From contig CM059971.1 in assembly GCA_030490835.1 (NCBI GenBank), positions 57,150,012-57,214,011 of the forward strand: DNA of 64,000 nucleotides, read 5' to 3'. The translations under genes were made by a program, and so were the position numbers. How positions within the stretch are numbered: the first letter of the stretch is position 1; every line of letters starts with the position of its first letter. Source of the stretch: Annona cherimola (lineage: Eukaryota > Streptophyta > Magnoliopsida > Magnoliales > Annonaceae). Below are positions 56,224 through 64,000 of this stretch, in pieces. The notes beneath the pieces are model-generated. The model ran no database searches and was not told where the DNA came from. It saw only the letters and a list, made by a program, of their open reading frames with translations.

Positions 56224-58120
56224 TTCTCAAGAAATATAGTTTCGGTTAATGCGGATTACAGTGGAACTATACACAATAAAATAAGATTAAATAAACAATG
56301 ATAAAATTACATACGCAAGAAACTAAAGATTTACCTAGAAAAACCATCAACATAGAAAGAAAAACTACGGAAGAGAAATAACAATTAACTATAATAAATA
56401 TGTTACAAAGATACACACAAGAATGACTAACACTCATTCTTCGGATGTCCTGCACACAATCTAAACTAAAACACTCTGATTACCCCTCTTTCACACCTCA
56501 ATGGAGTACCTCTCGAGATTTGTTTCAGTGAATCTCTAACTAATACATTTATTAATAGGACTCCCTGTGGATATTAATGCAAAACTAATAAACACTTTGT
56601 TTCATACTTACCATGCACTCTCACATAGAATCACAACGCAAATAATCCACACACAAAATACAAGACACAAATTCTAACAATCTCTACCTTCAATTGTATT
56701 CTGCACGCACTAAGCCAATTCACAGAGAAATGCATATTCAACCATTTTATAATTCATTAGTTAGTTCATCAGTCAATCATGCTCCAACATAGTTAACTCC
56801 ACATCTTTCTACCTCAAATTGAATAATTATAATACAATATCAACCATGTGATCACATTAAGTCTACTCATGAACTATTGCCTTAAGCCAAATCGAACTTG
56901 ACTCATCTCGATCGATCTCAATCTATATAACCCAATTTGATCACTTTTAATGATGTAGCATCCTCTTTATTTGCTTGTTCTTGTGAAGCACAATATCTTC
57001 TCTCATCCAGATCTCTCATTAAAATCATTTTGATCATTATATGTTTATTGATTTGCCCACCCATCAAATCCGTACTATCGAAGAAAAATCGAACCGAACT
57101 GGTTTTACCATCATAAGTACCCCAAAAATATAGTACACATACTTGGAACTCCAAATTCTAACTTTGGGATCACCAAATCATGCTACATGCGTACGTCGCT
57201 TTGGTACTCCTCCATGCGCCATGCCTGTGCACTTCTTCTTTCCAAAACTACAAAAAATTCTGCACATTTCTTCATGCCTTCAAATTTCTTCGACAAACCC
57301 ATTGTTGAGCACCAAGCTACTACCACTAGCATCTGTCACCATGCCGTCTTGCCTTTCACTGGGGTGCGCTTCACCCAGCACTCCCCACAAAGCCAGATGT
57401 GATCACACCATGCTTAGACACCCAAAATCAACTAGATCTGTTCGCATCCATGTTCGCATACGACTTTAGCTTCGCCATTGCCGGCACGTGTCTTCATTGC
57501 CCATCACACAATCTTACTTTGCACAAACATGCCAAATCCAGTTCAACACCAGCCTAGAAATAGCAGCTTCCATGGCAGCCAATTTTCACGTAGCTTGTGC
57601 CTTCAAAATCACTACCATGATCTTGCTGCATAAAAAATATTGATCCAACATAAAACCGCTTCTTAAATTATATATGCAAGTATAGCTCTAATACCACTAT
57701 TAAGAAACATGATTAAAGTTAATACGAATTACAGCAAAAGCATACATAATAAAATAAGATCAAATAAATAACAATAAGATCATACATGTAAGGCATCAAG
57801 ATTTATATAGAAAACCCTTCAACAAAGCAGAAAAACCACGAAAGAAAGAAATAATAAACATGTTATAGAGACACATACACATAAAATAATGACTTACACT
57901 CATTTTCTAGATGTCTCACACACAATTCAAACTAAAACACTTCAATAATCCCCATTTGCATACCCTAAAAGGACACTTTTCACAATTCCACTAAATCTCT
58001 AATTGATACAACTATAAATAGAACTCTCTATGGGCACTTACGCAAAATCAATGTGCACTTTCTTGTGTATTTACTATATACTCTCACATGGAACCACAAT
58101 ACAAATAACTCATACTTATT
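56224..58120 (-). mobile_element. Small non-autonomous LTR retrotransposon (TRIM/LARD-like)
   Basis: Two direct repeats mark the LTRs. The left one (3' LTR) is 56224-56679 and the right one (5' LTR) is about 57695-58117, cut short on its right. They are roughly 75% identical by eye. Next to the right LTR the minus strand reads TGGTATTAGAGC (57683-57694), a one-mismatch match to the initiator tRNA-Met primer site. Next to the left LTR a purine tract AAGGTAGAGAT precedes TGTTAGAATTTG. The interior is only about 1 kb with no gag or pol. Its GC-richer part (57160-57600) may be captured sequence. Confidence 0.7.
57683..57694 (-). promoter_or_regulatory. Primer-binding site of the small LTR element
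   Basis: TGGTATTAGAGC on the minus strand, eleven of twelve bases matching the initiator tRNA-Met complement, directly beside the LTR. Confidence 0.75.
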
Positions 58121-58125
58121 AGTCG

Positions 58126-58431
58126 TGTTTAGGAACTTTAAGCTTCTTACAAGCATTTTTGTGTCTAAGTATTAGTTGAGATGTCGAAGTAAGGTTAGAA
58201 TTCTCTTTTATAGGTATACAAGTTCAAAAAAAAAAAAGAATAGTTGTAAAATAATCTCTATATTTCACACACTATTTGTCAATCTTATAAGGAACTATAT
58301 TTATAGTACATATGATTATAGCAAAATGCAAATAGCTAATTTGTGATTCTTGGAATTATGCTTGAGTTAAGTTGATTGATTGATTGATTCATAATCCATA
58401 AAATTATTCTTCTTCAGTTAGTCCTCTTACA
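58126..58431 (-). repeat. 3' LTR of the decayed Copia element
   Basis: On the minus strand it starts TGTAAGAGGACTAACTG and ends GTTCCTAAACA. It has a TATA-like ACTATAAATATAG about 120 bases in. The partner LTR is not in view. Confidence 0.6.
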
Positions 58432-60170
58432 TCCTCCCACCAAAAAAATTAAATAGTGGAGGCAGTAACTAGATGCTATGTTTGCAGCAGAAAGAAAGAA
58501 AGAAACTGATCACAAATGAGAGGTTTGATGACCGCACAACAAGATTAAAGAAGGAATGTAACAAGTGATAATAAAACCAAGGAAAACCTTCTCTCATAAA
58601 AAGTGATAGTTAATTTCCATGTGTTTGGTGCAAGCATGTAGAATAGGGTTGATGGTTTGTCGAGGAAGCTGTGAAGGACCTAATTGAACAACACCAATAT
58701 CTTGAAGAATATGATAAATGCCACGTTAATTCAGCAATGTTGGATGCAAGGTCCAAATATTTAGCCTCAGTAGAGGATCGAGACTGGGATATACAATTTG
58801 AGCTAAGGAAGATACAAAACTTGGTGATAAACTGATGGAAAAGTCAACACCCAGCCTCACTAACATCTGAAAAATCATAAAGACATAAAAACTAGTAGCA
58901 AGAAAATACAAATTGAAAGATAAAGTCTTATCTAAGTAGCACAAGATACGCTTGAGCTTAGTAAAGTTAGCATTCGTAGGGGAAGCTATACATTGACATA
59001 TGTAGTCAACAACCAAGGAGATATTAGGATAAGTTAAGGTCAAGTATCACAAACCATCCATAATCTACCAAAAGAAGAAGATACTCGAGTACCTAAAATC
59101 ATCATCCCCACCAGAGTACTTTGAAATCATAGGTGTACTTAAAGGTTTGCAAGCATGCATCGAGCTTTGTTGAGAAAACCTATAGCACAATTACGTTGAG
59201 AAAGATATAGCCAAAAAAATTGCACACAACGTCATTGTTAAGAAAATAACGAAGAGGGCCCAAATCTTTAATAGAAAAATGAATATGAGGATCATGAGTC
59301 AGCTACTGAAAAAGAGCTACGTTATTGCTCATAAGAACAATATTATTCACATAAAGTAGGAAAAAATAGTGTAACCTTGAGTATGATAAAAAAAAAGGAG
59401 AAATCCATAAAATTACAAACAAAACCATATTTTAGCATAAATTTGTTGAACTTAGTAAACTAGCAATTTGCAAAAGTTGTCAAGTTAAAACTTTTCAATC
59501 TAAAACTTTTCACTCTCCATAACTACTATTTTTTACTTATTTTTTATACATCTTTCTATACAAAAACTCTAATTTTCAATCATTTCTACACAACTACCAA
59601 TACAACTAACCTATTTATTTTAAATTTATTCTCTTTACTCCTCATCATTACCCCTACAATATCACATCATTTTCTACTAATTTAACAACTTTTACATAAA
59701 AAAATTTTCATCAAAAGTTTTACAACTTCCCAAACACACCCTAAGGCCATAAAGAAACTAAAAGGTAAGCACACATGATCATGAGACTAAGGATCAAAAG
59801 AACCAAAGGCTGCTTTATGCAAGCTAGAACAATCAAATAACCATGCAGAAAGGCATTCTTGATGTCAAGTTGATGAATAAGCCAATTTTAAATGATGGAA
59901 ACAACTAAAATGATGCGAAGACTACCAAGCTTCAAAAAAAGATTAAAGGTTTCAATATAATCTTTTCCCTCTTCTTCATGATTTGTGCTTTTAGGCATTC
60001 AACACCCTCGTTTAGTTTGAGCTTAGTATGATACATGCACTTGCGACTAATAATATTCATTCCAAGCTTGCACTGGATAATTTCTCAAGTATGATTGTTA
60101 GCCAAGGCAAGTAATTCCTTTAGCATTGCGACTACCACCCTAGATATTGTGTAGTTAAAATAAAGTTTTA
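58126..60170 (-). mobile_element. Decayed Copia fragment: RT/RNase H and one LTR
   Basis: On the minus strand pieces of Copia pol follow each other: QLDIKNAFLHGYL near 59870, LLYVNNIVLMSNN near 59330 (RT catalytic YVDD changed to YVNN), SIKDLGPLRYFL near 59250, and TYPNISLVVDYICQ...LKRILCYLDKTLSFNL at 58900-59040 (the RT/RNase H linker). Then comes a decayed RNase H to about 58726. A purine tract (GGTGGGAGGA) and an LTR of about 306 bases (58126-58431, TG...CA) follow. Integrase, protease, gag and the other LTR are absent. It abuts the truncated end of the small LTR element. Confidence 0.8.
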
Positions 60171-61110
60171 GGCTTAAGTGGAATCACAGAAATAGTAAGG
60201 TGTATTAGGGATTAGGCTTATGTACACTAACTTTTGACGAATTGGTAAGATGATGTCCATGTGTTTGAACTATTGGACAATGCAGTGCATGCCTTTACAT
60301 GTCATGCTCATAAAACTTGAGACTTGTAACTTGTAACTTGTGGCTTGTGACTTGTAACATGAGAGATGTATCAATCTCATATCAAGTGATCATCATCCCA
60401 ACCTTCCAAAGAAAGGATCCTTGAATCATTCTAATTCTTTACGACTCGGCATCCTTGAGGAAGGACAATAGTCCTATTTGACAACTTTAAAGGATACCTA
60501 CATAAATTCCCGAATTGTTAATGCATGATTTTTTGGTGGCATGAATACATGACATGATACAAATTCAACTTATACATGATGATAATAAATTTTATATGTA
60601 AAGAAAATATTTTAACAACCACATTTTTAAGCAAATTCATTACAACCCATGAATAGTTGTCTTCATTGCATTCTTAAATCAGACACACATTCATAATAGA
60701 TCCACATGTATAACCAATAGTAAGAAAGAAATACAATTTGTCATCTTTTCAAACCAATGCATTCAAAGCACATAAACATCCTCATTTAAAAATACCACGA
60801 CATAAAGAAATTTTAATTACCTCAAGGCTTCTTACATAATTTACTCGAGGCTCATAGTCTGCTTGCTTGTTTTACTTCACTTTTCCTCTATTTTCTCTTT
60901 TCCCTTTCCTATCATGGAAAAAGAATAATTCTAAGCAAGTATTCAAATCACTTATACATATTAATGTAGTATGCTTATTATGTCTAATTACATGGTTTTC
61001 CCAATACATTAATTGAATAGGGCACTCACCCTTTTTGACAATTGTATGATTGTAATTAATTTTATAACTTCAGCTTGTCTACAACTAAACATTTTAAATA
61101 TCTGAAAGTG
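60171..61110. other. Unresolved repeat-like DNA
   Basis: No gene seen. Near 60860-60910 the sequence TCTGCTTGCTTGTTTTACTT, followed by a C/T-rich stretch, resembles the reverse complement of the AGGTAAGCAAGC block of the long solo LTRs, so part of 60.2-62.9 kb may be a decayed inverted LTR of that type. The match is short and uncertain. Confidence 0.25.
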
Positions 61111-61461
61111 ATTGAATGCACTCAGGTGTGTTTCACATATTTTTAATTTTTTTGAAATTTTTTTATACAACTATTGATTTATGTGTATTTAACATGCATA
61201 TTAATTTTATCATTTTTGGAGACTTTTAGATATTTATTTTTAATTTTTTAAGATCAGTGATATTTTTGTAATTCATTAATTACAAAAAGGCCACTAATTT
61301 TAAAAATAAAAAATAAATATATAAAAGTCTTCAAAAATAATAAAAATTGATACACATGTTAAATAGACCTAGATTAGCAGTTTTATAAAATTTTTTTAAA
61401 AAAATACAAAAAATGAGTTTTTGCACCCGAGTGCACCAAAGCTCAATGCACCCGGGTGCAC
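61111..61461. mobile_element. Foldback MITE FB8
   Basis: The left arm TGAATGCACTCAGGTGTGTT pairs with the right arm GCACCCGAGTGCACCAAAGC, TCAATGCACCCGGGTGCA. The centre ATCAGTGATATTTTTGTAAT / ATTACAAAAAGGCCACTAAT is palindromic. Shoulders are shared with FB2 and FB4. Confidence 0.75.
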
Positions 61462-62983
61462 AGTATCTCAACTCATAAATATCACTTGGATTAATCATAA
61501 CTATAGTATTTTAAATGCTTAGAAGGCTTTTCATTAATTGTGTGAAATTAAAATTTCTCAAGCAAGCCTACAAGCAAACCATCCATTCAGCGTCCTACAG
61601 TCATTCGGGTTATGACTACCAAAGAATGTGCTTAAATATTATCTACCCATGATCACATCATGTTAAGCAAGGCAAGATTCATCATTTAAATCTATCATTG
61701 CCGCACTTAATCAAATATTCATCTAGAGGATCATCTCCATAAGATTTTAATTCTTATTTCTTATCTAAACATGGGTAGAAATGAATTAGTTTACTATTAG
61801 CTCTATATACATGGATTAGTGCTTGTATTTTCAACTTGCCACTTGTAAACATAATTCTGCATAATTGTTTACCCTAGATTTTTTTTGAGCTACAACACCA
61901 TAAAACTTTGATAATTTTTATGGACTATGAGATTTTAGCAACATATTCGGTACTTAAGTATCTTAATCCTGACCAGTTATCACTTTAACCCTATTCACAG
62001 CTGGCTTCCCTTATTTAGCTATAGTTATTATATTATTAACCCTTAGAATTCATATAAGCCTTGATCAAACACCAAGATTTGTGATAAGCAAGATATACAA
62101 TTGGGATTTTTACCCATTTAAGGCTAGTGAAACACTTGCATGAGCTAGGACTTGAAATTTTTCAAGAAGACCCATTATTCAAGCTTAACTTTACTTATAG
62201 AGTATGAAAGAATTCATAAAATCCAAAAGCCCCTTTAGATCTCATCTCATGAATTTTTGTACCCATGAAGACTCTAACCTGTTCCTATGACATTTTACCA
62301 TTTTTGTTCATGTAGCTGTAATCTACTCAATTTGTGGGTTCAATAGTTTATTATCTAGTTAAATCTATCAAAATTTGCCCTTATACTTCAAATTCCAGTC
62401 AAATTTCATCAAAATTTTTCAATGATTAGGGCCATTTTCATCCCCAATCATGGCTATTAAGCATGCATAGTTTTTAATCCCTCTTAGATCCATGTTTCCC
62501 AACTTAGAATTCTTCCCTTTACGAGTTAAAACCCAAAACCTACAGGATCTTAACATGCATAGTGGAAATATGGAGAAAATCTTAAAAAAATCAATGGAAC
62601 CATGGCAGCTCACCTTCCTAGTTCTTCAGTGACGTAGCGACAACTCTTAACCTGTCTTCTTAGTTGGGAGCAACGGCAGGATGGTGGTGCCGACTGACAG
62701 TAATGGGGTAGCCCTCTTACTCCTCTCCAGTTTCTCCTTTCCACTTCTCTGTTCTCTTTTTTCCAGATGGGAGAAAGACCCATCTGCTTATCCTTTCTCC
62801 CTTTTTAACCTAAGGGTGGCACAAGCTAACCTCTTGGTCTTGTTTTTTTTTTTAAAAAAAATTCTTGACCCTTAAGATAAAAAAGGGCTTTACATAACAT
62901 AAATGGCAAGTGAACAATATTATAATCTTTCAAATAATGCTCAAACGTAGTGTTAGTAAATTTTCCCTTTAAAGTGAGTAGAG
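61462..62983. other. Non-coding DNA, nothing firm
   Basis: No supported gene. At 62640-62860 a GC-richer stretch has short frames and a C/T-rich run. It may be the leader of a decayed LTR in reverse orientation, but I cannot show it. Confidence 0.3.
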
Positions 62984-64000
62984 CTAGGGGTGCAACTTGG
63001 GCCGGGTTCGGCCCAAACTTGGCCCGCCGAACCCGAAGATTTATAGTGTTAAAACCCTGCTGTTTTCAACTCGAGCCCGATTTTTCCAACCCGAACCCGG
63101 ACCAAATGCATATAGTGCTCGGGTTCGGGTTGCTGTAAGCCCGAACCTGAATCTATTTTATATCAATATTTCTATTTTTATTCTATTCCTAATATCCCAT
63201 TCGTCCCGATCCTGCTTTTGAAAAAGTGAAAACTGAATATCGCCCTAAGCCCTGCCTCCTGCTCGTCGTCGTGCTTTATTCGCCATTGCTTGTGCCTGCT
63301 CGATCGGCCATCTACTGCGCCTGCCGCCTGCCTGCTCATCGTCGTGCTCGATTCGTCGCTGCCCGTGCCTGCTCGATTGGCACCTTCCGCTGTCTGTTGC
63401 CACCAACTCGATCGGCGACCTCCCGGGCCTATCTTCGTTGCAAACGCCAGACACCGGTAGTGCGCCAGTGCCTCTCTCTTCTCTCCTCTCTTCCAGACGC
63501 CAAGAATGCCCCTCTCTCCTCTCCTCTCTTCCAAACACCGGCAGCGACTCTCTCCTCCTGCGCCGGCAGCGCCTCTCTCTCATCTCCTCTCTTCCAGATT
63601 CCGGCAGCGACTCTCTCCTCCTGCTCCGGCAATGACTCTCTCCTCCTGCGCCGGCAGCCCTCTCTCTCTTCTCCTCTCTTCTAGACGCCGGCAGCGGCTC
63701 TCTCCTCTTGTGACGGAACCTTCTATTGTTCGTTACAGCAAAATCCCACGACCAGTCTGAGTCATTGGTAGTCACCTTCCCAAATCTTCATCCAATCCAA
63801 AGCAAGCAAGCTCGAGCAATCCGATTCCCATCTAACCAGCCCCAATCAGCCGGCCGACCGCAGCAACCAGCTGCCATTGCCATTAAGATCCAATTTACTT
63901 TCGATACCAACCTCTCTCTCCTCTCTGACCTCACAACAGCATTGACGACTGGCGCTTGGCGACTGCTGCTCGGCTCTGTCTCTCTCGCCTCCGGCCTCCG
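62984..64000. mobile_element. Left end of a hAT-like transposon (continues past the window)
   Basis: The end TAGGGGTGCAACTTGGGCCG has the TAGGGGTG...GGGCCGGG style of plant hAT termini. It is followed by subterminal repeats rich in GGGTTCGG and AACCCGAACC in both orientations (62998-63150), also typical of hAT elements, where transposase binds. The rest is GC-rich and C/T-rich. No transposase domain is visible in this part. The other end and the 8-base target duplication would lie beyond the window. Confidence 0.55.
63455..63715. repeat. C/T-rich minisatellite (CTCTCTCCTC...CGCCGGCAGCG)
   Basis: At least five degenerate copies of a unit combining TCTCCTCTCTTCCAGACGCC and GGCAGCGACTCTCTCCTCCT. 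Because the unit lacks stops in most frames it yields several overlapping open frames of up to 176 codons on both strands. I treat these as repeat artefacts, not genes. Confidence 0.75.

Noticed and set aside
57143..57469. 108-codon plus-strand frame in the small LTR element
   Set aside because: Element orientation is minus, no domain is recognised, and the frame overlaps two others. Captured host sequence is possible but not shown.
63245..63775. 176-codon open frame on the minus strand, Arg/Glu-rich
   Set aside because: It lies mainly in a C/T-rich minisatellite, is open in several frames on both strands, and has no domain. The frame follows the repeat unit.

Overview
ORGANISM. The window is a stretch of flowering-plant nuclear chromosome. 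The evidence is an intron-containing plant LRR receptor kinase gene, a Sirevirus-like Copia retrotransposon with a methionine-initiator tRNA primer site, a plant L1-type LINE, very long gypsy-like solo LTRs, many AT-rich MITEs, and a decayed insert of plastid DNA (trnK intron plus matK). I could not name the species from sequence alone. LAYOUT. 1-0.5 kb: a broken FAR1/FHY3-type DNA-binding domain on the minus strand. 0.5-4.2 kb: AT-rich DNA with two tandem-repeat blocks and two MITEs. 4.7-8.8 kb: the only convincing intact gene, a two-exon LRR receptor kinase on the minus strand (about 1108 residues), with a G-box upstream. 9-14.4 kb: non-coding DNA with three foldback elements. 14.43-28.59 kb: a plus-strand solo LTR (5-base target duplication ATGGG) split by a young 8464-base Copia element (duplication AAAGG, identical-length 1602-base LTRs). 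29.0-29.4 kb: another foldback. 29.8-36.8 kb: an old LTR element whose interior carries a second solo LTR (duplication GTTTA). 36.8-38.7 kb: MITE fragments. 38.8-47.2 kb: a decayed LINE split by a third solo LTR (40.60-44.56 kb) of the same family as the first. 47.2-48.67 kb: the plastid-derived segment, abutting the LINE. 48.7-49.75 kb: a GC-rich island with a tRNA-Ser-like relic and short open frames of unknown meaning. 49.75-55.9 kb: foldbacks, tandem repeats and an AT-rich minisatellite. 56.2-60.2 kb: a small non-autonomous LTR element, then a decayed Copia pol fragment with one LTR. 60.2-62.9 kb: poorly resolved repeats and one foldback. 62.98 kb to the window end: the left end of a hAT-like transposon with a C/T-rich minisatellite. 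HOW IT WORKS TOGETHER. There is no operon-like or multi-gene system. The receptor kinase is an ordinary single gene, probably in peptide perception at the plasma membrane. Most of the rest is layered transposon insertion, and the insertion order can be read from which element interrupts which. The less ordinary signals are structural: a family of near-palindromic foldback elements whose shared core is constant while their termini differ but stay paired, hairpin arrays inside long terminal repeats (one with a regular 48-51 base period), and a gag/pol frame offset plus two tryptophan-to-stop changes in the young Copia element. I found no convincing new gene system.
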